NCBI GenBank assembly: GCA_030648205.1
Contig: JAUSIH010000020.1
Location: 1-52,818, forward strand
Origin: Dehalococcoidia bacterium
GTDB taxonomy: Bacteria; Chloroflexota; Dehalococcoidia; JAUSIH01
Length of the DNA stretch: 52,818 nucleotides
Direction: 5' to 3'
The notes under the pieces are model-generated. The model was given only the letters and a program-made list of their open reading frames with translations. It searched no databases and was not told where the DNA came from. A program made the position numbers and the translations under genes. Shown here piece after piece: positions 35,124 through 43,172 of the stretch (within the stretch, counting starts at the first letter, position 1; each line of letters starts with the position of its first letter).

Positions 35124-35702
35124 TTACTGCGACACTACCGGAAGCGTCTTACGATGGGTTGTCAATGTATCGACGATCTGCCGGAGTTGTTCGTCAGCCA
35201 TGTGTGTCGCCACATCCGGGGGGAGCGTTTCAAATGGGTGCGGCAAGACAACGAAAGGGATATCAGGCCACCCTCGCCCTCGCGCACACGCCCTCCCCAA
35301 CCCTTCGAACTCTTTCGTTACGACCGCGACGACAGGTATCCCGGCTTTTTCCAGACGTACGGCATCGGAGATACACCCCGCAGTGCATGCGCCTCAAGCG
35401 CCCAAGCCGACGATAGCGGTATCGATTTGTGTGACAAAGGCGTTCCAGTCTGTATCGCTGATGCGATTCCACTTGTTGGAGGTTGCGTCCGCGCCGGCAA
35501 GTCGGGCCACATGTGCTACACCAATTTCCGTACGCAGCAGCTCTTCCAGCCGATCAGCAAAACGTCCGTAATTAGCCCATAGAAAGTTATCCCAAATACC
35601 CACACGCATCCCCCTCAAAGTGCTGAGGCGGTCGTTTAGTCTATGACTGGCCTTTTGGAGAACGGGCACGGGACTGAGTAAGACAGTCGTGCGCTCAAGC
35701 AT
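35124..35702 (-). CDS. UGSC-family selenoprotein 3 (in-frame UGA at 35396-35394)
   Basis: 192 residues if the UGA is Sec103; GGAGAG lies about 6 nt before the ATG. The frame is AIVGLGA-U-GACTAGCISDAV, then RLEKAGIPVVAVVTKEFEGLG, PFVVLPHPFETLPP and a TAA at 35126-35124, with no other stop. Conventional ORF calling sees only the first 102 residues and loses the rest. It shares the domain layout of copies 1 and 2, including an N-terminal segment with RLxTLRGMRVGIWDN (compare IDTLRGKRIGLLDN in copy 1). It is the first gene of the 24-kb cluster and has a good promoter at 35790-35762. Confidence 0.88.
35366..35380 (-). promoter_or_regulatory. Bacterial SECIS-like hairpin of UGSC gene 3
   Basis: On the mRNA, CGGGG-TGTAT-CTCCG, 13 nt after the UGA. 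Relative to copies 1 and 2, a U-A pair has become G-C and a G-C pair has become G-U. The stem is kept although two encoded residues change (Trp to Gly and His to Ser). Confidence 0.77.
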
Positions 35703-35761
35703 TGTATCTCTCCAATGCGCCGGTTACGTGCTATTGCGACCAGTCCATTCTGAATCTGGGC

Positions 35762-35790
35762 AGTGTAGCATATGCCATGATGCGCGTCAA
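35762..35790 (-). promoter_or_regulatory. Candidate promoter of the 24-kb minus-strand cluster
   Basis: On the minus strand, TTGACG (35790-35785), a 17-nt spacer, and TACACT (35767-35762). The predicted start, near 35755, lies about 53 nt before the ATG of UGSC gene 3. Confidence 0.65.
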
Positions 35791-36094
35791 CTGTCTGTAC
35801 TCGTCGGTTCTGATTCCTTGGGGTCGGCAATTCCTTCACATGTGCTTCTGATATCGAAGGAAACAACCGAAATAAAACGGTACCGCATTAAAGATTGGCT
35901 ACAGCGACCGACTATCCTTGATCAGCACTAGTGGGACAGTCGGGGAATGGACACTCGAGCAAGGTCAGGAGAGATGTGGGAGTTCCCCCGAAGCCAGAGT
36001 GTCCAGATGATACCGCACCTCTTCGTGCCCATGATCGCTGAAAACCACTGCTCGCCGCATGTCTGTCGTCTTTTCAAGAAGTTCCAGGGGGTGC

Positions 36095-36123
36095 TTGACA
36101 ACTAGATGGACGGGGGGTTAGAT
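36095..36123 (+). promoter_or_regulatory. Candidate promoter of the dienelactone hydrolase gene
   Basis: Perfect TTGACA (36095-36100), a 17-nt spacer, and TTAGAT (36118-36123). The transcript would start around 36130 and have a leader of about 90 nt. Confidence 0.68.
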
Positions 36124-36138
36124 TTCGGTTGAACCGAA
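36124..36138. promoter_or_regulatory. Operator-like perfect palindrome over the transcription start
   Basis: TTCGGTT-G-AACCGAA, two 7-bp arms around one base, directly abutting the -10 box of the hydrolase promoter. A dimeric repressor bound here would block initiation. The regulator is not in the window. Confidence 0.6.
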
Positions 36139-36218
36139 GTGGAGGCGCAGCACGTCTCCCGCCGAAGTCAGGGTGGGAAATTCCGTGTAAACGGGTCCGC
36201 CGCTGAAGGAGGAATGGC

Positions 36219-36986
36219 ATGTGGAACCAGTTCAGGACAGACGCCTATGAGGGGATGCTGGCGGAAACCATCTCTATCAAGGGGCATAACGGTGATCTGA
36301 TCAACGCCTACTTCACGCGGCCGCTGGGGCCGGGCCCATTTCCGGGAATTGTGCTGGTCCATCACCTCCCCGGGTGGGACGAACTCTTCAGGGAGATGGC
36401 CCGTCGGTTCACTCAACACGGCTACGTGGTCATCTGTCCGAACCTGTTTTATCGCTTCGGACATGGAAGGCCGGACGAGGTGGCAGGGAAGGCACGCGGG
36501 CAGGGCGGCGTGCCTGATGACAGCGTGATAGCCGACTGCGACGCTGCCTTGCACTATCTGCGGTCACTCCCCTACAGCAACGGCAAAGTAGGTGTCATTG
36601 GCACATGCTCGGGTGGGCGGCACGCCTTCCTGGTGGCGTGCCGAGTGAGCAGGTTCGATGCCGCGGTGGACTGCTGGGGTGGCCGCGTGGTTGCGTCCCG
36701 GCAGGACCTGACACCCCAGCAGCCAGTGGCGCCCATTGATTACACCAAAGACCTGTCGTGCCCGCTGTTGGGCCTCTTCGGCAATGAGGACCAGAGCCCT
36801 TCGCCGGAACAGGTGAACCAGCTTGAGGCAGAGCTGAAAAAGCACGGCAAGACCTACGAGTTCCACCGGTACGATGGCGCGGGGCACGGGTTCTGGTACT
36901 ACGACCGGTCGAATTACCGCCCGCAGCAGGCCATGGATGGCTGGCAGAAGGTATTCGCTTTCTTTGGCCAGCACCTGCCAGCGTAG
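36219..36986 (+). CDS. Dienelactone hydrolase family protein
   Basis: 255 residues with an AAGGAGG site 7 nt before the ATG. It is an alpha/beta hydrolase with the dienelactone hydrolase triad: nucleophile Cys130 in GTCSGG, Asp191 in GNEDQSP and His223 in GAGHGF. The N-terminal part has the expected AYFTRPLGPGPFPGIVLVHHLPGW strand-turn and oxyanion region. The family opens cyclic ester intermediates of aromatic degradation, but many members have other ester substrates. There is no signal peptide. It is transcribed away from the large cluster and has its own promoter and palindrome. Confidence 0.93.
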   Translation: MWNQFRTDAYEGMLAETISIKGHNGDLINAYFTRPLGPGPFPGIVLVHHLPGWDELFREMARRFTQHGYVVICPNLFYRFGHGRPDEVAGKARGQGGVPDDSVIADCDAALHYLRSLPYSNGKVGVIGTCSGGRHAFLVACRVSRFDAAVDCWGGRVVASRQDLTPQQPVAPIDYTKDLSCPLLGLFGNEDQSPSPEQVNQLEAELKKHGKTYEFHRYDGAGHGFWYYDRSNYRPQQAMDGWQKVFAFFGQHLPA

Positions 36987-37126
36987 GGACGGCTGGCGAA
37001 GGTAGGAGATGGGAGAGGGTCAGACGACGCCTATATCAACCAAAGAAATTCAAGTGACGTGCTCCTGGCTGGCGTCTTGAGCACTCACTTGCGCTGCACC
37101 GGGCCAGAGCTGGAAGGAGGCAGGCC

Positions 37127-37387
37127 TTGCCCTCTGTGAAATTCCTTGTGGACGATTTGTGCGCCAAATTCACGGAGCAAATATTGTTCCACTTGATTAA
37201 GACGCTGCTTGCCGAAAGACCATGCACCGTCAACGACATCGCTCGCAAGATCGCAGACCAGGATCGCTCTCTGGACATGAAGAGTGCGCAGGCCCTCGCC
37301 GAGGCCGCTGTTGAAGCCCTGTGGCGCATCGACGAAGTAACGGTAGACGGCGATTACATACACTCGGCGGGGTCAACGCCGCGTTAG
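37127..37387 (+). CDS. Small protein, possibly winged-helix, unknown function
   Basis: 86 residues from a TTG at 37127, favoured because GGAAGGAGG lies 7 nt upstream; a GTG at 37136 is the alternative. The sequence is largely helical, with a segment FHLIKTLLAERPCTVNDIARKIADQ that looks like a helix-turn-helix, then a second helix and a short beta hairpin (RIDEVTVDGDYIHS) as in winged-helix folds. The composition is balanced and soluble. A DNA-binding or adaptor role is a guess. The antisense frame is longer but lacks a ribosome site. Confidence 0.6.
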   Translation: MPSVKFLVDDLCAKFTEQILFHLIKTLLAERPCTVNDIARKIADQDRSLDMKSAQALAEAAVEALWRIDEVTVDGDYIHSAGSTPR

Positions 37388-37543
37388 GGCGGTTTCTCGG
37401 TGGTGTGTCTGGCAGGCTTCGGGACAGTCAGCCTTGGGATCGGGCCAGGCGCTGAAACCAATGCTTCTTTGCATCGTCACCAGGACGACTCGGACATGAC
37501 ATGCTAGCTCATTCCTTGGGCAATGGCCGTGTGGCAGGGACAT

Positions 37544-38911
37544 TCAGTCAAGTGCGGGAGATTCGCCGTGTGACACTACGCCCCCGGCGGCGCTCGCGTT
37601 CAATTCGACTCTCAGCTTGGCAAACCCGGGTGTCAGCAGTACCACGGCCCAGACAACGATAATGCACCCAGCGCTCATGATGAGGAGTGCTGTCGGCGCG
37701 CCCAATGCTGCTGCGAGGCTGCCCGCCAGAAGCGTGGCGACGGGTATCAGTCCCCGGCTCAGAAGGTAGATGCTCATGACGCGGCCCCGGAAGTGGCGAG
37801 GCGCAATGATCTGCGCCAGGGTCTGGGTCTGAGTCTGGTACGTGACGTTGAAGACACCAACAATCGTGATGAAGATGGCGGACAGAACAAACCAGTGGGA
37901 TTGCGAGAACGCCATGAGGCCAAGCCCGAATGCTGTGGCTCCCACAATAACAGGCCAACTGTAGGCATACCGCCTGTGCATCGAGGCGACGACGAGCGCG
38001 CCAGCCAATGCGCCGATGCCCCCAAACGTGAGGAGCAGGCCCTGGGTCTGCGCGTCACCGTGCAGGATATCTACGGCGAAGATGGGCATCAAGCTGATAT
38101 ACGGGAACCCAAGGGTCAAGGGTCCCAATGCCAGAATCATGAGCGCGCGGAGGTCTCGGTGTCCCGCGACGTAGGCCAATCCCTCTTTCGTGGAGGAGAG
38201 CAGCGATTCCGTGGCTTTGCTGGCGATCGAGACTGCTCGGTCAGGAACTCTCATTTGCATGGTCCAGATGGTCGCAAAGAAATACATGGCGGCCTGCATG
38301 TAGTAAGAACCATCCGAGCCTATAAGAACGATGAGAAAGCCCGCGATGGCCGGGCCGACGGTACGGCTGCCATTTATGACAGCGGCGTTGAGGGCGAGAG
38401 CGTTCATAAGGTACTTATTGCCCACAATGTCCGTTATGAGGGTCTGCCGAGCGGGTTGCTGGAACGCCTGGGCGGTGCCCGCTAGGAAGCCGCTGACGTA
38501 GATATGCCACGGCTGGACTTGCTGAGTGAGCACGAGCGTGGCAAGAATAACGTTGAGGACAACGTTTGTGCTTTGTGCAATGATGAGCTGACGCTTGCGC
38601 CCGTACCGGTCGGCGACGGCGCCAGCAAGAATACCGAAGATCAGCAGCGGGATGCCCCGCATGGCCGCCGCTATGCCCAACTGGACCGCCGAGCCAGTCA
38701 TGGTATAAATGAGCCAGCCTCGAGTGACCTGGTCCATCCATTGGCCCATGCTGGTACCGACCTGGCCCAACCAAAGAAGACGGTAGTCGCGAATATGCAG
38801 GGACTCAAAGGTGGACAGATGCGTGAGTCGCCGGATGATGCCGCGCGGCTTGCCCTCAATCTGTTGAGCCCCCACTAGAACGACGCCCTGCGTGCAGTCA
38901 TGCTCCTCCAA
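37544..38911 (-). CDS. MFS exporter, MFS_3 (EntS-like) type
   Basis: 455 residues. After about 40 polar residues it shows FESLHIRDYRLLWLGQVGTSMGQWMDQVTRGWLIY, typical of the MFS_3 group of exporters such as EntS. The loop 2-3 motif is GAVADRYGRKRQLII. Twelve helices are apparent, and the second-half repeat carries RHFRGRVMSIYLL. Substrate unknown; exporters of this type move siderophores, drugs or metabolites out of the cytoplasm. It stands alone between the small gene at 37127 and transposon remnants. The start may lie a few codons downstream, since the first residues look atypical. Confidence 0.92.
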   Translation of the reverse strand: MEEHDCTQGVVLVGAQQIEGKPRGIIRRLTHLSTFESLHIRDYRLLWLGQVGTSMGQWMDQVTRGWLIYTMTGSAVQLGIAAAMRGIPLLIFGILAGAVADRYGRKRQLIIAQSTNVVLNVILATLVLTQQVQPWHIYVSGFLAGTAQAFQQPARQTLITDIVGNKYLMNALALNAAVINGSRTVGPAIAGFLIVLIGSDGSYYMQAAMYFFATIWTMQMRVPDRAVSIASKATESLLSSTKEGLAYVAGHRDLRALMILALGPLTLGFPYISLMPIFAVDILHGDAQTQGLLLTFGGIGALAGALVVASMHRRYAYSWPVIVGATAFGLGLMAFSQSHWFVLSAIFITIVGVFNVTYQTQTQTLAQIIAPRHFRGRVMSIYLLSRGLIPVATLLAGSLAAALGAPTALLIMSAGCIIVVWAVVLLTPGFAKLRVELNASAAGGVVSHGESPALD

Positions 38912-38995
38912 GAGCGGACATCTTCACGTGGTTTCTCGGACAAAACGCCACCGTTCCGCCCTTGATGTTTCTTGAACACTCACCTTCCCCAATTT

Positions 38996-39250
38996 TCAGG
39001 CCGCAGGCTGTTGGAATCTCCTCCCGCCTTCCGCGAATTCCCGAGGCGCCCGGCCGTCCAATGAGCTGTGGAGCCTCGCGCTATTGTAGTCATTCCAGCA
39101 CGCCTGGACGATTCCCCTGGCTCCTTCAGACGGTGAATCAGTTCCCGCTCGGACATTCATCCTGCAGACGGCCGATGAAGCTCTCTGCAAAGGCATTCCC
39201 GACCGGCTTTCGGAGAACGCCACCCAACTCCTGGACGCAGCCTGAAGTGT
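38996..39250 (-). pseudogene. IS3-family transposase (integrase core) remnant
   Basis: Minus-strand reading from about 39250 gives KPVGNAFAESFIGRLQDECPSGN and then a stop. A frameshift leads into the C-terminal ACWNDYNSARLHSSLDGRAPREFA of IS3-type integrase cores. The first part holds the final catalytic-region motif (N-A-F-x-E-S-F-x-G-R-L-x-D-E-C). The upstream parts of the transposase and the terminal repeats are absent, so this is a decayed fragment. It sits beside a truncated MFS gene, which suggests the element or its loss broke that gene. Confidence 0.82.
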
Positions 39251-39290
39251 TGGCCCACGCGAAAGGCGTCTTGACCACCAATCTATTAGA

Positions 39291-39680
39291 CTACACCTTT
39301 TTGCGCAGGATCTGTCCCAGCGCTACTGCCAGGAACACGAGAACAACGCCCACACCTGCAACCATCAGCAGTCCGCTCAAGAAGCCACCGGACACGTCGG
39401 CCATGACCCCGATGAGCGCTGGCCTAAGTACGCCGTCTATCTCTCCGGCTGTGAAGTACAGACCGGCGGCGGCTCCCATTTTCCTCAATCCTTTCTCCGG
39501 CGCATCCATAAGGACCAGCATAGCAATAGGCGCTACACCTCCTTGTGCAATCCCCTGAAGGAGCAACCCGAAGACCAGCGGGACTCCGGCGGAGGTGGCA
39601 ACGAGTAAAACACCAACTGTCGTGCTCAGGAACAGGGTGATGAGGATGGGTACGTGGCGAGCAGGTGGCGGCATAAACAC
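39291..39680 (-). pseudogene. C-terminal fragment of an MFS transporter
   Basis: 129 residues of open frame (GTG at 39680) corresponding to the last four helices of an MFS protein: TTVGVLLVATSAGVPLVFGLLLQGIAQGGVAPIAML, then a loop PEKGLRKMGAAAGLYFTAGE and two more helices ending LGQILRKKV. In-frame coding-like sequence extends upstream to about 39755 (RTERHAPAEEATRFGLAQ) without a credible start or the N-terminal helices. Most likely a truncated gene next to the IS3 remnant; translation is doubtful. Confidence 0.75.
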
Positions 39681-39856
39681 GGTCTGTGCCAGGCCAAACC
39701 TCGTCGCTTCCTCCGCTGGCGCATGCCTTTCTGTACGGACCTTGCTCCCGCATGGAGCAGCGAAATAGACTAGAGGGGAACCATGTCAGAGCGCTTCACC
39801 CTTTGCCAACGCACCGTGCTCTATCAACAGCTTGTCGCTCCGTCCTTGGTTCTTCC

Positions 39857-40819
39857 TTATCGAGATGCAACGGACGACCGCCGTGTGTGCGACTCCATAG
39901 CCGCTAGGAGTTCCTTGTAGCTGGCGGGCTTCTTCCCGTCAAAGGCGTCTTCCAAGCGAAAACCCTTGGCCCACTTGAGCCGCTGGGCAATCGCCTTCGC
40001 CATAACCGGCTCCACGCCGATGTCTTGCAGCATGCTCGCGCATTCCATCATCTCGTCGGAGCGGCGCTCCAGGTGGCTGACTCCGGAGATGGGATGCCGG
40101 GGGTCGGCGGTGAGCTCGGCCAGGAAATGGGGGAGGCTGACCTCCGCGGGGGCAAAGACATCGCCTTTGAGCGCGTCCGGGTCCAGGCCCGCCTTCCACG
40201 CCGCGAGCGCCGCCTCCCACTGGAGCGCCATGATGCCTTTAGTCAGGAGGCTCCGTATCAGCTTGGCGCGGGTGGCGTTCCCCGCCGGCCCGGGAATGAT
40301 CGCCAGGTCCATTCCGTACGGCTCCATGAGCTTCTTGAAAGCCGCCGCGGACGTGGAGGCGATGGGCATATGTATCCTGTGACCCGCGATTGTGACGTGG
40401 GGCATCGTCCGCGTGTCGCGGGCGATAATCGCGTCAATGTAGGCCGCGCCGGACGCCTCGATAAGTCGCGCCGCCTCCTCTTTCTGACTGGGATGCGACG
40501 AGTTCACGTCAACGTAAAACTGGCCCCGCCGCGTGCAGCGGGCGGCCTCGCGGGCAATGGACAGGGCCGCGACAGGCACGACGACGGAGAACACCACGTC
40601 CGAGTCGCGGACCACTGACTCCAGGGAGTCGCGCAACTCGACTCCCTGCTCTGTCGCACGCGTCCGGAAGGCGGCGGAGTACGGTGGCTTGTTGTGTGCC
40701 CCATGAGCGCAGGCCAAGACCTGCGGCGCTCCCGCAGCCTTGAACCCCTTACCCATGTTGTAGCCCACTTCCCCGAAGCCGATGAATCCGAACCTGACTC
40801 CTAAAGCAGTACTCCGCAC
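39857..40819 (-). CDS. NAD(P)-dependent dehydrogenase, 3-hydroxyisobutyrate DH-like with DUF1932
   Basis: 320 residues from a GTG at 40819. N-terminal Rossmann motif GFIGFGEVGYNMGKGFKAAG, a DSDVVFSVVVPVAA substrate-loop region and YVDVNSSHPSQKEEAARLI. The C-terminal half (TRAKLIRSLLTKGIMALQWEAALAAWKAGL) matches the DUF1932 all-alpha domain; Lys in the TRAKLIRS segment is the likely catalytic lysine. It probably oxidises a small 2- or 3-hydroxy acid. It starts 1 nt after the stop codon of the solute-binding lipoprotein, so the two are tightly coupled and the imported ligand may feed this enzyme. Confidence 0.9.
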   Translation of the reverse strand: MRSTALGVRFGFIGFGEVGYNMGKGFKAAGAPQVLACAHGAHNKPPYSAAFRTRATEQGVELRDSLESVVRDSDVVFSVVVPVAALSIAREAARCTRRGQFYVDVNSSHPSQKEEAARLIEASGAAYIDAIIARDTRTMPHVTIAGHRIHMPIASTSAAAFKKLMEPYGMDLAIIPGPAGNATRAKLIRSLLTKGIMALQWEAALAAWKAGLDPDALKGDVFAPAEVSLPHFLAELTADPRHPISGVSHLERRSDEMMECASMLQDIGVEPVMAKAIAQRLKWAKGFRLEDAFDGKKPASYKELLAAMESHTRRSSVASR

Positions 40820-40820
40820 G

Positions 40821-42497
40821 TTAGTTTTCCAGCCAGATATCCCGCAGGCCGTTCAGACTGTAGTCCGACGGCCCGGACACCCATCCGTGCACGTTGGGGG
40901 CAACCGCCAGAAAGCTGTAAGGCCAGACAACGGGCAAGGCGGTGTAGCTCTCCGTCAGGATGTAGCGCTCCACCTGCTTCAGGGTCTCCTGTCGCTTGAC
41001 GACATCCAGGCTGCGGCGCTGGACATCCCACATCTCAACCAGACGAGAGTCGTCCTCGTTGCCGCTAAAGTCGAGGCGTCCGCCGGGGATGAAGTAGTCC
41101 GTCATGATGATGGGGTCGGGGATGGTCGCGCCCGGGGTGAAGACCATCGCCGCGAATTGGTGGTCGGCGCCTCGCTTCCAGAAGATCGCGTCTTCCTGGA
41201 CCTCGACGGTGGCGTTGATGCCCAGGTTGCCGAGCTGGGAGGCCATGAACACCGCCGAGTTCTTGGTCAGCCGCTCACCTCTCGACAGTATGGAGAGGGA
41301 GAAGCCGTCGGCGTAGCCTGCCCCAAACAGGAGTTTCTTCGCCGCGGCGATATCCTGTTCCTTCTGCTCGGAGAAGCCAGGCAGCTTGGACAGTTCATCC
41401 TGGGTCAGGCCCCAGGTGTCAAAGGGGAAGACGCTGCCCCATTTTCCCGCACCTTCCGCGACGACCTTCAGCGCCGCCTGCCGGTCCAGCGCCAGGGAGA
41501 CCGCCTGGCGAACGCGAATGTCCTGGAAGGGCTTGGCCCGGAGATTCCAAAACAGCCAGGGGCCACGGAGGGTGGCGGACCTGAACATCTGCATATTCGG
41601 GACGTCTTTCTTCAGGGCGTCCACTTCCGAGGGAGAAAGCGTGCCGGAGAAACGGCCCGTCATGTGCGCCCGCCCCGTCCGCATGGCCGAAAGGCGTGTC
41701 TGCTGGTCTGGGATAATGCGGACGCTGACGCCGTCCAGGAACGGCCTGCCTTTCATGTAGTAGTCCGGATTGCGGGCCAACTCGACGCTGACGCTCGGTG
41801 TGTAGCTGACGAACTTGAACGGCCCCGTGCCCATGACGACGTTGCGCATATCCTTACCGTCATCGGCCAGTTGCTTTGAATAGATGGGGCTGAAGTCCAT
41901 GGCAAGGATGGTGAGTGTTGGAGCAAACGGGTACTTGAGGACGAGTTTTATCTGGCCCCCGTTGCTCTCGACCCGCTCTACAGCGGGGCCCAGGATGGCG
42001 CCAATGCTGCTCGTGGTGCCTTTAGGTGGCTTCAGCAGCCTGTTCAGGCTGTACACGATGTCCGCTTCGTTCAGGGGTTTGCCGTCGTGCCAGGTGACGC
42101 CTTTTCGGATGGTGAATGTGTACGTCGTGCCATCGGCGCTGACGTCCCACTTTTCAGCGAGGTCGGGGACGACCTCCTTCCCCGCGCCGGGGTCGAACTG
42201 GACGAGTTTGGAGTACGCCGGACCTGCCGCGACCTGAATCAGGCCGTTTTGCGCGGCGGCGGTGTCGAAGTCGGGAGGGTTCCCTCCCTGAAGAATGACA
42301 AAGGCGCCGCCAGAGCGGGGAGCCAGCGCGGTGGGCGTGGGCGGTGCGGTGGGCGTCGGCGCAGATGCAGGGCGTTGCGCCAGCGCCTGCGCCGGGGCGC
42401 TCGGGCTGGCGGCGGGGGCGCAGGCGCTCGCCGCGATGAGTATGCCACAAGCTAGCAGCCCCAGTAGCCGCCTGGGGATATGTCGTTCAGAACGCAT
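40821..42497 (-). CDS. Family 5 solute-binding lipoprotein
   Basis: 558 residues. Signal peptide RRLLGLLACGILIAASAC with a good lipobox (ASAC), then an Ala/Pro/Thr tether. The SBP_bac_5 domain has GGAFVILQGGNPPDFDTA, DLAEKWDVSADGTTYTFTIRKGVTWHDGKPLNEADIVYSL, VMGTGPFKFVSYTPSV and IRVRQAVSLALDRQAAL. It is first in a two-gene operon with the dehydrogenase and has a near-consensus promoter (42677-42649) and a long leader carrying a hairpin. No permease genes are adjacent. Ligand unknown. Confidence 0.95.
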   Translation of the reverse strand: MRSERHIPRRLLGLLACGILIAASACAPAASPSAPAQALAQRPASAPTPTAPPTPTALAPRSGGAFVILQGGNPPDFDTAAAQNGLIQVAAGPAYSKLVQFDPGAGKEVVPDLAEKWDVSADGTTYTFTIRKGVTWHDGKPLNEADIVYSLNRLLKPPKGTTSSIGAILGPAVERVESNGGQIKLVLKYPFAPTLTILAMDFSPIYSKQLADDGKDMRNVVMGTGPFKFVSYTPSVSVELARNPDYYMKGRPFLDGVSVRIIPDQQTRLSAMRTGRAHMTGRFSGTLSPSEVDALKKDVPNMQMFRSATLRGPWLFWNLRAKPFQDIRVRQAVSLALDRQAALKVVAEGAGKWGSVFPFDTWGLTQDELSKLPGFSEQKEQDIAAAKKLLFGAGYADGFSLSILSRGERLTKNSAVFMASQLGNLGINATVEVQEDAIFWKRGADHQFAAMVFTPGATIPDPIIMTDYFIPGGRLDFSGNEDDSRLVEMWDVQRRSLDVVKRQETLKQVERYILTESYTALPVVWPYSFLAVAPNVHGWVSGPSDYSLNGLRDIWLEN

Positions 42498-42564
42498 ATA
42501 GCACCTCCCTCGTCACTTGTGGCTTTTGCGCTCGCACACGCCGCCGTTCGCAAGCTGTTTTGTG

Positions 42565-42588
42565 AAGCACCGGACAAGACCGGTGCTT
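42565..42588. promoter_or_regulatory. Leader hairpin upstream of the binding-protein gene
   Basis: AAGCACCGG-ACAAGA-CCGGTGCTT, a perfect 9-bp stem in the 5' leader, about 68-91 nt before the ATG at 42497. There is no T tract after it, so it is not a standard terminator. Confidence 0.6.
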
Positions 42589-42648
42589 GGCAAAAGCGCC
42601 CGTGCGCATGCCGTTTGCGACACATCTCCGCACTTTCTTGGCGACCAG

Positions 42649-42677
42649 ATTCTATTCTTGGTTGGTTGTGCTGTCAA
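42649..42677 (-). promoter_or_regulatory. Near-consensus promoter of the binding-protein/dehydrogenase operon
   Basis: On the minus strand, perfect TTGACA (42677-42672), a 17-nt spacer, and TAGAAT (42654-42649, 5/6). The predicted start, near 42642, gives a leader of about 145 nt. Confidence 0.8.
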
Positions 42678-43081
42678 GCGCCTTTGTTTTGGTGTTCTAC
42701 ATCGAAAACTGGCATGTATAACGCGCATGAGTGTGATCTGCCCCCCGACAACTGCCCGCGGGTAATGAGAGTTCCACACGGATGTTGCCGTTGGTCTGCT
42801 GAGCAAACTGGTTGGGGGGAGGCAGGTCAGGCCAGCCGGTGTCCCTGCGCTTTGGCCCGCTCAACCGCGAGATACCCGCTCGGGTGAAGGAGATGTCTCC
42901 CGTACCGTTGCCTCCGGAGGTTGGCGTCTCAGAGCAGAGGCGCAGGATACGCAAGTACGCGGTGACTGTGGAGCTTCTGGAGCCGGTGCCGAACATCAGC
43001 CGGGAAATGGGCGTGCGCGGAAAGGTCTTCCTCAACCAGTAGGAGCCCATCCGGAAACCGGGAGTACTCATTCGCTCGCTC

Positions 43082-43172
43082 TTCGACGGGCTCTCCGAAG
43101 GAGTCCGGTCAGCATCCGCAGAGCGGACTCCGCAAGGCGGAGAGTCCTTCGGACAGGGCAGGCTCTGTCGAA
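43082..43172. repeat. Complex palindromic repeat downstream of nadC
   Basis: Three nested inverted repeats: TTCGAC (43082-43087) with GTCGAA (43167-43172); CCGAAGGA (43095-43102) with TCCTTCGG (43145-43152); and an inner GGACTCCGC-AAG-GCGGAGAGTCC hairpin. This is REP-like architecture and might also terminate nadC transcription. Confidence 0.6.

Larger units (their letters stand above)
35703..36218. other. Divergent intergenic region between UGSC gene 3 and the hydrolase gene
   Basis: 516 bp without a convincing gene. It contains outward-facing promoters for both flanking genes (35762-35790 minus; 36095-36123 plus) and an operator-like palindrome. Short frames here lack ribosome sites and family resemblance. 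Base composition is more AT-rich near 35860-35900 than in the flanking genes. Confidence 0.7.
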
